Shown here: positions 19,301-32,000 of the stretch, in pieces
Position numbering within the stretch: position 1 is the stretch's first letter
How the letters are laid out: every line of letters begins with the position of its first letter
Assembly: GCA_004335635.1 (NCBI GenBank)
Contig: QAXH01004147.1
Location: 313-64,312 of the forward strand
Length of the DNA stretch: 64,000 bases
Direction: 5' to 3'
From: Chloromonas sp. AAM2
Taxonomy: Eukaryota; Chlorophyta; Chlorophyceae; Chlamydomonadales; Chlamydomonadaceae
Notes under the pieces: generated by a model
What the model was told of the DNA's origin: nothing
Databases searched by the model: none
What the model saw: only the letters and a program-made list of their open reading frames with translations
Program-made: the position numbers and the translations under genes

Positions 19301-19552
19301 AACCACTGCTTCCGGTGTCCTCTCCAATATCTAGGGTCTGGTTGCTGCCCACCCCACACACCTGGTCACTAGTGCCGCACATTCCGACAACCGTCCCTCC
19401 TGCCATGATGGGCTCGGCCGGCTTGATTTGCGCCTGTCAGCATGCACTAGGCATGGAAGAGCGCCCTTGGAAGTGGTGGCGCTCTTGGAGCTGAGTTGCC
19501 GGGCATGGAGCGCTCCTGTCGGGGTGAAGGCTGATGTCACCATAAAATTCAT
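10360..19552 (-). CDS. CLPB: ClpB/Hsp100 disaggregase, organelle-targeted
   Basis: AAA+ chaperone that extracts polypeptides from aggregates with Hsp70. Twenty-one exons from the start: 19362-19552, 19133-19232, 18647-18850, 18124-18294, 17730-17825, 17248-17373, 16747-16852, 16197-16300, 15838-15996, 15446-15591, 14903-15005, 14393-14563, 13941-14063, 13524-13638, 12907-13095, 12521-12585, 12062-12283, 11507-11623, 11042-11143, 10812-10921, 10360-10567. All are GT-AG and in phase, 975 residues. A Ser/Thr/Arg-rich leader ([16 protein letters not shown]) suggests plastid or mitochondrial import. Then come a Clp N-domain (about 85-220), NBD1 with GEPGVGKT (about 290-297) and Walker [10 protein letters not shown], the ClpB-specific coiled middle domain (about 500-600), and NBD2 with GPTGVGKTE (about 699) and [11 protein letters not shown]. 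The C-terminus is a Gln/Ser/Gly tail. The middle domain separates it from ClpC. Start could be the Met at 19552 or 19543. Confidence 0.95.
14726..14760 (+). repeat. Heptamer tandem repeat ACCTTGC
   Basis: Five consecutive copies of ACCTTGC (the last is ACCTTGA) in an intron of the ClpB gene. Confidence 0.9.
15334..15375 (+). repeat. Three tandem 14-bp units
   Basis: Three exact copies of CAGTGTGGCAGTGG within a ClpB intron. Confidence 0.9.
18501..18584 (+). repeat. 21-bp minisatellite in ClpB intron
   Basis: Four units of about 21 bp with consensus GTGCTGTAACAGCCCATyCA, the last two more diverged; further degenerate copies continue to about 18630. It sits in the intron between the exons ending at 18647 and starting at 18294. 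Confidence 0.85.
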
Positions 19553-20089
19553 GATGAACGACCCAAGATAAGGATAATCAGCGCGATTCCTAATCACTTA
19601 CCAGGTGAAAAAGACAGCTGCATTCCTTACTGCAGACACGCTTGCAAGGGCCAAGGGTTGATCAGATGAGGTTGCGTTGCCGCACGGTGCGATGTCTGTA
19701 GCAAATATGCAATAAGTTATCAAAAACCACCAGGCTGCCGCTGCGGAACAGCAGGGCCCTAGTAGTGGCGCAAACGAAGGCCCTAGAACTTTTACCCGTT
19801 ACCATGTGCAGCATGTGGCAGCATGGAGCACGTCAGCTGCTAGTGTCGCCGCACACAGCACAGCACCTGTTTGTGAGGTCACTGCTGGTGCAACATAACG
19901 TGGCTTCACAGCATGCAGAGGCATTTTGAATACATCTGGGGTGCCCCACACATGCCAAAGCAGGGAGCAGCCTAGAATCTTGCCATTCTAGCACTAGTTG
20001 GTCTCATATTGCCGTTCAGACTAGTGACGCATGGGCACTGGTGCTTTGTAAAGCCGGTTGAAGCATGACACAGTAACCGGCATCGGGGG
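19553..20089. promoter_or_regulatory. Divergent spacer between ClpB and the CDCA7-like gene
   Basis: 537 bp between two start codons on opposite strands, so it must contain both promoters and 5' UTRs. A perfect inverted repeat CTAGAAT-6 nt-ATTCTAG lies at 19972-19991, about 100 bp before the CDCA7-like ATG. No clear TATA box is seen. Confidence 0.55.
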
Positions 20090-23000
20090 ATGGCCACGGA
20101 GGGCGAGCGGCTGCTGCTAGACTGGTGGCAAAAGCCGACGCCCCGTGCCAAACACTACAGATATGGAAAGAAGTTGTTCGACATCCATCAGCACAATGCG
20201 AGAAAGTACGTCGCAGCATGCGATTTGAAGTTTGAAGTTCGGTTCAGCAAACCGTCTCATCACCATTGGTGTGCCACCCCATCCACCTTGCAGGGAGGCG
20301 TACAGCTTTGCAGATCTGGTCGCTGCATGTTGGTATCTCGCAGCAAGAGAGCCTGTACACCCTGAAAGGGACCTCTGCTCCAACCACCATCCACAAGGCT
20401 GCACCAGCTGCAAGAGCTGTCACTTCTGCAGGTGCTTTCTCTCTTCTTAGACTATCCAGCAATCTGTCGTAGTATTGGCAGCCCAAACAGCGCAGCTCGT
20501 GCAGCAAGCCACACGTGTGCTGTGACGTGCTCTGCATGCTGTGCAGACAAAAGACAGTTGCAGCCAAAGCAGAATGCACCCAGTGCGGCAGCACGTGGTG
20601 CAGCAACTGCCTGTGGACTCGACATGGAGAAAGCCGCGCAGAGGTAGGCAAGCACACAAGCCGTGCCTGTCATCTGCGGTTACCTTGCCCTTGCCCATGC
20701 CCATGCCCATGCCCATTGCAGTCTCCTGCCCGCCACATGCACCTGTCAATGTGATTATCACGGGCTTGTGCCTACTGCCTTGCTGTGGTGCAGATTGGTC
20801 CTGGCCGGCAGTTCCCCTACTGGGTCTGCCCCCTATGCCGCAACCTGTGCAACTGCAGCAGCCCAACCTGTCAGCGTGGGCAGCGAGGATATGCAGTCAC
20901 GGGCCAGCTGGCCAGCGAAAGCCAGCATCTTGGCTACAGATCGGTGAGCGTGGGCTTTGATGCCACAGCTTGAAAGCCGGGCTACTCCATACAAAGCATA
21001 GTAGCAGACGCGCCTTCAAGTCAAAGCACACAGGACACGATAACAATGCTGCCGACATGTTGTTTGGCCTTCAAACCATTCAAAAGCCTACACACGTGCA
21101 TACGAGTGTAACACGTGCAACGAGTGTGGCGCAGGTGGCTCTGTACCTGATTCTACCCCATCTGGTCAATGAGCCGGTCACACGTGAGCAGCTGGATGAG
21201 GGGATCTTGGCAGTCAAGAACCCGCAGGCCGCCGCCTCACTGCATGGCAAGCAGGCCAGGCCTGAGCAGGTGGCCATGCAGTGGCTCAAGGAGAGCAGGG
21301 CAGCGGGGCGAGCAAGGCGGAAGGGGGCCAACCAGTTAACGCATGGAGCCAGGTGAGGTGTCAACGGTGCGTAACTGGTAAGGCATGGCAAGCGGGGAAG
21401 TTGCTGGGCATGCCACGCAACCTGTTATGGAAACCTTACATTAGCTAACCCTGACTGGGTTGATTACATTTTCATCCGTGGTGATGTGCGCAATGCAGAG
21501 AAGGGTTGTGTCGCGCAACTCACGGGCAGAGAAAGGGCCGTTTGTTTTTCCAAACAACTGGACAGAAAGTGGTTGTCGGACATGCTATGCGAATTTTTTG
21601 TATCAAGTTGCTGCACAGCTCCTCTTAATGTTGCATCACACAGTAACGCAGGAATAAATGCAGGGATGGCATGGGACAAGACGGCAAGACAAGGGCATTG
21701 CAGGCGCAATGATGCATGTGCCTATCTGCCATACAGTGCTGTCAGCAAGCTTGAGCTTCAGATGCGGCGCGCCGCGGGACTGCTGCAGCGGGCCCAGGCG
21801 GACACACCTCCGCCCGAGGACACACTGCAGGCACCGGAGAGGCTCGCAGCTCTGGTCAGTCAGCAGCCACAGCAGCCGCAGGGAAATGGGAATACCTCGC
21901 ACCTGCTGCATAGATTCGTTGGCACCAAGCACTCTCGGCTGCACAGCCACTGCGACCTGTGTGCCAGTGATCATACGCACTGCAGGTTTGCAATGCTGTG
22001 GGGCGTATCGTAACACCCATGCGACCCTACCATGCTATGTTGCAACCTGCCAGCTCAGAAATGTGACTTGTGCAGTGCATGAGCACAGCTGTCTGTGGGT
22101 GGGCCATTAGCAAAGCGACTTGTTGGCAACGTCGCTGTGCATGTGTGCTGCTTCTGATGAGGTGGTTCGTGTGGCCCCTGCAGGGGCTGGGCTTTGATGT
22201 GGATGGTGATGATACCGTTCAGAAGGACGAGGATGACATCGCCACGCTTCTAGGACTGCATTCCACGGGAGTCCCAAGTGGGCCAGGCGTGACGCCCATA
22301 CCCTTTGGAATGCCACATTTCCGGCAGGCCACCCTTGCCCAGCCACTTGGCATGCATGGGGGTGGGCGGGGTTTGGCGGGAGGGCAAGCCGGCGGCTATG
22401 CCACTGGGCCGCGACCGGGCTCTGGACTTCTCACAGACCCTACGGGTGGTGGGCAGCATTTGGCAACAGGCGCGGGTGGCCGGCCTTGGAGTGCGCCTGG
22501 GATGCCGGGCGGGCCTGTGGGCGGACGGCAACAAGGCACATTAGGTAGCGGAGGTCAGCACGCCAGGATTGCTACTGAGGGGCGGCAAGAGACGGGGCCC
22601 GGGTCAGTGCAGCCACAGAACAGATTGCCTGCAAGGGCGGTTTCACCCGCTGGTATGCTGGACTTTGGATTTGATGTGGCGGGTGCAGGACAGCATCAGG
22701 GCAGCATGCCGCGGCACGTATCTGGACAAAGCCCTGCAATGCCATATGCTGCAAGGGATGGTCACGGGGGCAGCAGGGAGGGTGCAAACGGCGACCACAT
22801 GGCATCTGGTGGCCCCAGGCCATGGCATGCTGATGCCCATGCAAGAATGCCGCACGGAGCCATGCAGGTAGACATGCAAGTCCAGCATGCAGCACACCAG
22901 GAAGCCGATGGCATGGAGGTCGAGTCACGTCGGGACCCAGGGCCTGGTGTTCAGACTAACCATGGGCCTGGAGGCCAGGAACGGAACCAAGTGCTGCAGG

Positions 23001-26000
23001 AACTGCGTCCTAATGCCCAGCCGCCCCAGGGTGCAAGGCCAGGGCCGCTGGGGATTCAGCCGGTGTGGGCTGCTAGCAAGCCAGCGTCCGATGAGGTGCA
23101 GATTGTAGCGGAGGTGCCTGTTGCCTGGCAGCGGCAGGAGTTCGTCACACATCCTTCAGCTGCAGCTCAGCGTGGAGCAGGCGGGTATGCCGTGGGCCGG
23201 CAACCGTTCAACAGCGGGCGAGCGGGGCCGGGTGCAAGGGGCGTGACAGCGGCACAGGGACGGCCACGAAATGATGCAGGGGCTGCAGGAGACTTCGCAG
23301 CAAAGAGGCCAAGACAAGCGTGGGAAACTGGCGGCGACTTGGGGCGGATGGATGAAGCAGCGGAGGGCTATCGCAACGTCAGGCCGCACATGCGTCGCTT
23401 GCCCGGTGCACCGGCCATGGGTGCTGACGTGGATGCAGATATGCAGCATGCATGGGAGGATGGACGCGAGGGGCAGCAGGCTGGGAATGCTTTGCCACAA
23501 CTTGCACAGCAACCAATCGTGGCACAGCAGGGCGTAGTAGCAGCAATAGGGCCTACAGGGTTCGGAGGGCTAACAGGTGTCGCAGGTGCCGCCTTAGCAG
23601 CTGGGCCACTCCAGGCTGGACAGTTGCTAGCGCCTGGGTCCGATGTTGGTGTGAGGAATGTGGCTGGCGGCAGAACAGTGATAGCGGAGCCTGGGCTGGA
23701 GCCCGGGGACACAGGCTACTTGGAGTACACAACCAGCTTTGATTTCTTTGAAGCAAAGCTGGCAGAAGCCCAGGAGGTGAGGGAGCGTGCTGGCCTGATG
23801 TGGGGACTTGCACCACCCTCGGGCAGCCTTTGCGGAGCAGGCACACTTCCATTGTGTGGCAGTCCACGCATTGTTTCACCTGGGCAGCCCAGCTGCTTGC
23901 TTGTGCAGCATCTCCCGAGTGGATTCCATTGCATGTTTGGGGTGTGCCTGCAGGTTGCTCATTTGCTTGACTTGCAAGCTGGTGATAGTTGGCGCTTGTC
24001 TATCCAGTGCACTATCCCCAGTGCCTGTATGGGGTTCAGCTGGATTGGCCAGAACCTCACAGGCGCACACCACACAGCCTGCCTTGCCTGTCTGCTGCAG
24101 GAGGTTGCGGCCTGCATGCGAGTGCAGCGTGACGCAGGCAGGACGCGGGCCGAGAAGGCGTGGGCGCGTCAGCGCGCGCAGCGGGCTCTCCGCATGGCCG
24201 TGTGGGACTCGGTGCTCGACCTGGTGACAGACCTGCCGGTGGCTCTGCATGTCAACGAGCTGACGTGCTTCACAACAGGTCAGAGGAGGAGGCAGGCGTG
24301 GCACAGCGGTGTTGGTGGGTCAGGCTCCTCTAGGGGAGCAGCAAGGCTTACAGGCACGAGTAACAGGCAGGTGCAGAGTGGCAGTGTTAGGCTGGGGTTC
24401 AGGGTTAGTAGGAGGAAGAACAGGAAGATAGCACAGTGGTGTTGCTGAGTAGGCTATCGGGCGAGCTGCCCTCGAAGCGAGCAGGCCCTGAGGCACTGGT
24501 ATTGGGCAGATGCATAGTCGTACATACTTGTGAATACCTGGGGAGAAGGCACGCATGGGGTGGTGGGCTGCCGGTGCACAATAGACTGTTCACAACGCAG
24601 CTTAGTACCACGCCTTGGTGGGCAGCCAACATGATCGTGGTCCCTTACTGTTGTTGGCAGCTGTGCCTAGGTTCACTACCCGTGATGGCTTCGTTGCAAC
24701 CTTGCTGCGCACTGTTGCAATTTTCAGAGTCCAAGAGGATTGTAAGCCCAGATTTGATAAGCAGCAGTCATTCTTCAAGGTTCGCTCCAACTGTTTGTCT
24801 CAGCAGGCCGGTCCGAAGAGGATGAGGTGGTCATGCAGCCGTGCCGGGAGCAGCTGCACACCGGGGTCCAGCTCAAGAATGCACTCAAGCTACTGCACCT
24901 GCTCATACAAGAGGTGAGAAGAGCCCCTGTGGGGCAGGTCACAGAAGCTTGATGATTGTGCAACAACGAAATGGCCATCTGCGTCCTTTTAGTCATACGT
25001 GGCCTGGTGGGAAGGATAATTGTGGAATTTTAAGGATACAAATTCCAGGACCAACAGACGGCCAGGCTAGCCGTGAGCCAATGCAGCAGACAGGCTGCAC
25101 CATGGCACGTGCAGTGCTCACACGGCCGAATACACGTGCATGCAGATACACAGAATTTGGGTGGCTGTCAATGGCGCAAGGTCCTGCATGGGATGCATGC
25201 CTCTGAATTCCAGAGCAGTCGAGGCATGCATTGGACCATCTGGTCCCTTTGCTTTCAGTGGCCATCGCTCAGCATCAGCAAAATGCGCTGTACCTTTGTG
25301 GGATATCAGCAGTCCACCTGAAGCATGACTATAGGCTGATAATAGCATGTGGAGATGCTCACGCTTGCAATCGTGATGATGATATCAGTGTGCATAGCAC
25401 ATGGCCCATGCACAGTACATGACCCATGTCCTATTTCCCATGCATTTAGGTGGAGGATGAGCAGGTGGTCGAGTCGGCTGTGCGGCTCCTCTTCAACATG
25501 GACTTCTTCGTCAACTTCGACAGGTTAGGTTGCCAAATGTCAGGGTTGAGCACGGGGTGACTGCCCGGGTTCAGTGCTGGGGTTCATTAGGTGGAGTGGG
25601 GGGCAATGCAGGTCCAACGATGAGACCGTTCACGTGTAAGCTTGCTACCCTCAGAGCGTGAAGCGTGCTCCGTGAATGTGTACGTAGCTTGCATGTAAGA
25701 CACATTCAACTGCACTAGGAGCACTGCAGTAGGATGTTATCAATGCCTATCCTGTGGCAACTGGTAGCCATTGTTGTTGTTATTCTCGCTAGGGCAATAG
25801 TACAGTGACTTGTACTCTGGGCTATGGACAAAGCTCGCATGTAACACACACACACACACGTGACTGAACAGGAGCGTTCAGTGCCATGTGGTAGCCTGAC
25901 ACAGTCGCATATGCCTGTGTATTTGGTGGCGCAGGTGTGACCCATTTGCTCGGTCCACTCTGGCCGACTTCGGTCACACCGTTGTTTGCACGCTGCACAA

Positions 26001-29000
26001 GCGTCACATGCCGGTCCAGGACGCCCTAAAGGCGCTGACTGGGTGGATCACGTGCCTGGCGGTTGAGCACATTCAGTTGGTCAGGCAGTTGGACCTGGGA
26101 GTGCTGCCCTCACAGGTAAAATAGCCTGCCCATAGCCGGTCAAAGGCAATATCAATACAACACAGTAAGTACAATATGTACAGACCGAGGAACCCAGCGT
26201 AGAGAACTCGTGGATGAGCAGTACACAAACACACACACACACACAAGCTTGGGGTGGGGCCTGTGGCCGTAGCAGGGGAGCTCTGGAGAGCTTTGTCACA
26301 AGTCCTACCTGCAGCCATCTCAGGCTTCTTGAGCGTCGCCCATGTGCCTGTGGCTACCCATGGCTTGTTGGCATTGACAAAGCGCATTGTTGACATTCAA
26401 TTTGTGTCATATGCGCTTGAACAAGAGCTTTGCTAAGCACCTGCTTTGTTGCTATCCATGTCACAGGCCGTCAGCATCGGTTTCCTTCAGTTGGCCCCAG
26501 TTGTACCCTCTGCCGCTGCTGACGCCCTGAGCACAGCCCTGGGCAGTGGCAGGGGGGTTGCAATGGCCCCTGACGAGCACACTCGCACTGTCAGGTGGTA
26601 CGCTGATCTGGTTGCAGAGCGACTGCAGGCTGTACTGAAGAGGCACCAGGTAAGTGCAGGGTCAGCCGATGACTTCATATGAAACTGACGGAAAGGCAAG
26701 CGTACTACATATGAAACTGACTAAAGGGCAAGCTTACTGCATATGAAAGTGACAAAAGGGCAAGCCTACTGCACATGAAACCAACGTAAGGGCTTGACTG
26801 AGACTCCTGAAGCATAAGCTTCCTTACCAATGTTCTCTCTGACACAGGTTCCATCCCAGACAGCGTAACTAAGATTCAACGGTGGCTGGCCAGGCCTGCG
26901 ACTCATCGCAAGCGCCACAGTACACATGCACAGCACCTTGCATGTTGTCGCTGCCTCTGCCCGCAGGCATTGTCATCCGTACTTGGTGCTGCTGCCTTAG
27001 GCCTCATTGATGCCAGCCTCCTGCTGTTGATTGACCCCAGGCAACAGGTGGAGCCGGGGGTTGTGCATGCAGCGCTGCATGCCGTGGCGCATGTGCTCCA
27101 GGCAGCCCACCCACAGCCCACGTAAGCCTGCTGTCATACGTTTCTGTGCATAATCGGTCATGCACATATGGAAACATGTTTGTAAATTCATTATCAGCAC
27201 AGCTTAATCATGGTCGTGATTATGTAGCGCACCCAAACACATGCACTGAATTTGGCGTTAGCAGTTGTCAATGTATACAATGTGTGCAATTGTTGCACTA
27301 ACCATCGAGTACACCACTCAAGTCAAGTAGCGCTTCATGTGGGCAAGCATTCGCTGCTTGCAGGCCTGGCGTGTTCCAGTGCTCCACAGCAACGCTGCAG
27401 CAGGGTCAGCAAGTGGCTAAGGTTCTGGCGGAGCAGGTGAGCATATCCGCGGCTGGGTCTGGCAAGCGGCAGCTCATGTGCAGTGTAGGTGCGTGCTCTT
27501 TGTGTCGGTCGACTTAGCCAGAGCAGGTGTGCCGCCGGGATCGCGAGCTGACAACTGACCATTGCTTCGTCGACATCACGTTGTTTACGCATGTTTTAAA
27601 TCATCGCACTGTTTTGCGCATCACATGCAGTGCTGATGCCCATTGTGCAGTCTTATGATAGTTGCTCATGACTGTGACCTGTAGGTGCTCACGCCGCTGG
27701 AGCTGCTCGTCGTGGCGACGGTGCAACCTCTCAGAAAGCCGCCAGAGGCATGGCGCGCAGGCGTAAGCAGCGCACCGGCCATGATCCCAGCGCTAGCGGA
27801 CTGCCTGCCTTCAGAGGCTGCGTTGCAGGCTCTGCAGCAGGCGGCCATGAGGCCGCAGGTCATGGAACGCCGCAACGCAACTGTGCACAAGGTAAGCGCG
27901 ATGCCGCCGCTTGAAGCAACACCGCTCCACTGTCGCTCAACTATCAACCGTAAGTTTTGCTGTGGTCAGCGAGCTTGGTCAAGACAGCAACCTGCAGCAG
28001 AAGCAGACGTGTTGCAAGGGTGTGAGGTTGATCAAACATCTGCAACGCAATGTGGCATTGTGTGGCATCTCTCGCGACCATATGCGATCTCCGTAGCCAT
28101 TCAGCTCGTCACCACGTCTAGTACGCTGCGTCTGAACACCTGTCTCAACTTGCCAGAGCAGATAAAGCCGCAGCTTGTGGTTCTGGCCTTTCGTTGCATT
28201 AAAGGCCTGGCAACTGCTGCTGCCTTGCAGAGTGGTCGCATCGCTCGTCGGCTGCTGGGTGCTGTGTACGGCATGTTGCTGTGGGCTGGGCGGCTCAGCT
28301 GGTCAGGGGTCCTGCAGCAGCTGCTGTTGTGCAGTGCAGCCGGGGATGGGGCACTGCATGCTCAGCCTCTGCAGCCATTACGTCACTTTGCAGTGGCAGC
28401 TCTGATGTATGCGGTGCAGAACGTGTGCCGCAGCCCCCCTTTGCACCACACCATGTCTCCAAAAGGCGTGCTCATGGTGAGTGCAGGTCTGCTGAAAGTG
28501 AGGGTTACAAAGGTCGCTAATTTCCATGCGAGAAGGACCCCTATGTGCAGGTATTCAGGAATCAATGCCCTGCACATTTAAATGAAGGACTATTTCGTAA
28601 AGCTTTTCCAAGACTGTTAGAAGTATGGCAGTGAACTACCGGTGCGCGTACAAGGTAGCACATGCAGTGCTCGCTCTAGACTTCCTTACATCCATTTCCC
28701 GCATTCTGTAGCCTCGCAGCCTACATGCAGATCAAGCCGGCCAGCTCCAGCAGTTCCTGGTGCTGTGTTTGATGCCTTGCCTTGGCTTCTGCTGTGCAGC
28801 CTCCCTGCATCCTGCGCACATGGCTGCTATCCTTGCTGGACTTTGGGTACCGATTTGAGGTGGCAGCCTTCTCCAAGGACATGGCCACCACTGATGAGGT
28901 GAGCAGATGCTTGGGCGAGACAGCAACAACATTTTGAACGGCCATAGAAACATTCTCCTTTTCACGCACAAGTGTGAGTCACCAAACTCAAACTCGAGTT

Positions 29001-32000
29001 TGATAGCTGCTCCTCCGGCAAGGCTGCTGGGAGAGTTGTGTTCATGGCAAAAGCGCTGCCACGATTGCCTCAACAAACTTGATGCATGTGATGCAAACTG
29101 TGCTTCCCTGTCCATGTACCCCACGCATGCCCGCCGCAACCCCACCCCTTGCAGTGCCTTCTCATCGCACATGCGCACGCATAGGCCATTGCTGCCAATG
29201 TGCCCGCCCATCCGAGGCATGCATACCCTTGTTTTAATCACCTCCGCAGGTGCGAATTATCATGAGCTGCGCAGCCCAAGAAGTGGCCAGCAATCCTGCG
29301 CTGGCACAGGCGCTAGGCCCCCTTCCAAGGGCCGAACAAGCACCGGGGTCAGGACAGCCCTCCCCCAATGCCGGGCCTCTTTACCCGGCGACGCAGGGCC
29401 ACGCACAGCATCCACAGCAGCAGCAGCAGCAGCCTTACAGCGTCCAACAGCAGGAAGCGTTGCTTCACTCAGTGGCCAAAGACGGGCTTGGGGACGTGCG
29501 GGCGGCTATAGTGGCTTGCTTGATCATCGGCCGAAGGCTGGCCGACGCTCAGTTGGCAGAATTCTTGGCTGACATGGACAAGGTCAGAGCACAAGCCGTT
29601 TTAAACCGTATGACATGGAGATTGTGGTTTCATTGGATAGCGATGCATTATGTGTGGTCACGTGCACAGGGCTGGACTTCAGGCGCTCACTTGCAACTTG
29701 GCAAGGTTGCGTGAGTACTGTTTGTGAGGTCGAGCAGGGCTTGGCGTTGAGTGTTTTGTAGATCGCATGAGGTTGTTTGAATGTGCAGATGTGGGATCTT
29801 GGCAGCCAGGCAAGCAGCGGAGCCTTACCATGGTACTGCGCTGCCACCATCATTACACTTCGCATCGTGAGGGTCACGCTCGCCCTCAGGCGCCCAGTCC
29901 ACACCTCCTCTGCGGCAGGCGCAGTCATGCACGCTGGGGCGCAGCCCTTGGTGCACAAGTGTCGCAAGGCGATTGTGGATGGCACTCAGCAGCTGTCCAG
30001 GCACTGCTCAGGCGCTGGTGAGCGGAGCTGTCACGATGTGCTTTACACAACGTCACTGTCAAAGCACCTTGTGCGCCCTGCGCATGGAATGCCGGTCGCA
30101 GGTTTTGTGGTTCACGATCTAGAGTCTCGTTAGTCTTTTGAAATTTGCCGCAACCTTCGTAACCATTCACTGAGTATGCTGTCTCGTGCTGCGTTGCATT
30201 CGTCATCGTGCAGTGCCCATTCGTGGCGTTCCGTCTCTCAACTTCGCGTACGGTATCCACGCGAACTCGCTGAACCATTTGCAACTATGCATGGAGGTGC
30301 TCCTTGCCACCGTGCGCACGCCGGACGTTATGCGGCATGCGCAAGGCGCGCAAAACACAGTGCAACCCCGTACAAGAGTCCTGGTCAAGCCTGCTCCTCC
30401 ACCACACATCCAACTGTACGAGCTCATTTGCTTGGCCATCTACCTCCCACGACTATGTGACCTGCCATCGCTTGATGAGCCATCACACCCGACTCCCTCC
30501 CCACCACAGACAGCAACAGGCGATGGGGCGGTGCTGCAGACGTTTGTTGCCGATAGCTTCTTCAGTGCAATGTTCGCTCCGGCCGATGGCGCCATGCCGG
30601 TGCAAGCAGACGCGACACACGTCGTGCATCAGCAGTGGTGCAATCCATCCGACGCTGCCTGGCACGTGCTGCAGTGGCTGCTCGCACGCCCTGTACATGA
30701 GTTGGTTGTGTCGGCGGTTAGTTCCTCAGAGAATCGGAACCTCAAGCACGAGGAGGAGGCGCTTGTGGCTCTCAGGCTGGTTCGATTGCTCCTGGCTGAC
30801 GAGAGACTCAAAACCAGCACAGCGCTCTGTTGGTGAGTGGATATTCCGGTATCTAATTCCAAATGACCCAGTTGCCAGCACGCAACCACGGAAGCATCAC
30901 CAAGTTGCCAGCATGCACCGGCATGTGAACCTTGCTATGCCTCTAGCCCGTTGCTGTTCTTCGCTGTAGTTGTGGCTAATTCTAGAGAGATGCCTAAGCA
31001 TCTGTCTGTGTACACCTAGCCTGCGCTACGCTCCTCACATGATACGCATCATGTCCTAGCGTCACCCTTACCGGCACCTTTGTCCTTGCAGGATTATTCC
31101 GCCGCTGGCTGGCACCACGCTGTTGGCTGTCAACCAGACCTCCCCGCCCAGCTGCCAGGTCATGGTGGTGCTGTACCAGCTGTGGATTCAACTGCTGCCT
31201 GGGCTGGCCGCTGACAACCTCCTCTCAGTGCCCCACTCGGGCCCAACTGGCAGGGTGGACTTCCAAAGGACCAGGTAAGACGCAAACAAGCCGGCACTTT
31301 CAAAGTGCTTACCGTGCCAAGCGTGTTTGTCCTTCTCATTCTTTGTATTTTCTTTTGCTTTTTCTTTGTGCAACTGCATGGCTGGAATAACACCCGTAAC
31401 TCACATCATACTGTGGCTGATGCGCTGACGTGGTCAACTATGTTTACAGTTTTACTGGGCCAATGCGCTTGCGGACGGACCTCCAGACAGTGGTCAGCCA
31501 CACCCTTAAGGCGCTGTGCTGTCGCGCTCTGGGGTCAGCCATGGAGCTGTCTGTGGGTGGGCCTGGGCTAGCACAAGAGCGCCTGACGGCCTTGGCCATG
31601 CAGCACGGAAGAGCATGGCTCAACAGAGGAGTGCAGGTGAGGCGCATGTGCTCCTACCTTGTGCAACCGTTCCTGGCATGTTGCATGGCTGCTGTTGCAA
31701 GGCATGTTATCTCACAAGCTGGCGACGTGCATTTTCGTTTTGGCGCAAGGCGCACACGAGCTACTGCTTTGATAACGCGCTTCCTTTCGTGTGAAAGCCG
31801 AGCATTGACGTTCTTCGTTCATTTCAGGACGCGACCATGCTAGTCAAAGCGATCCTGGGTGGGCCACGTGGCACGACGCTGGAAGAACAAGACCTGCTGA
31901 GCGACGCACGCAGCAACGCAGGAGCGACAACTGCACCGGGCGAAGTTCTGCAAGCGCCAGGAGACCGCCATTTCAAGTTGCTGGAAATGCAACTGGATTT

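Noticed and set aside
22070..24448. A 792-codon continuous frame as a separate single-exon gene
   Set aside because: Phase-matched acceptor at 22183 and donor after 23776, plus coding-like exons on both sides, fit internal exons of the larger gene better.
26848..26966. Possible exon after the acceptor near 26848
   Set aside because: It meets a stop after a few codons; the acceptor at 26966 restores the frame with clear coding sequence.
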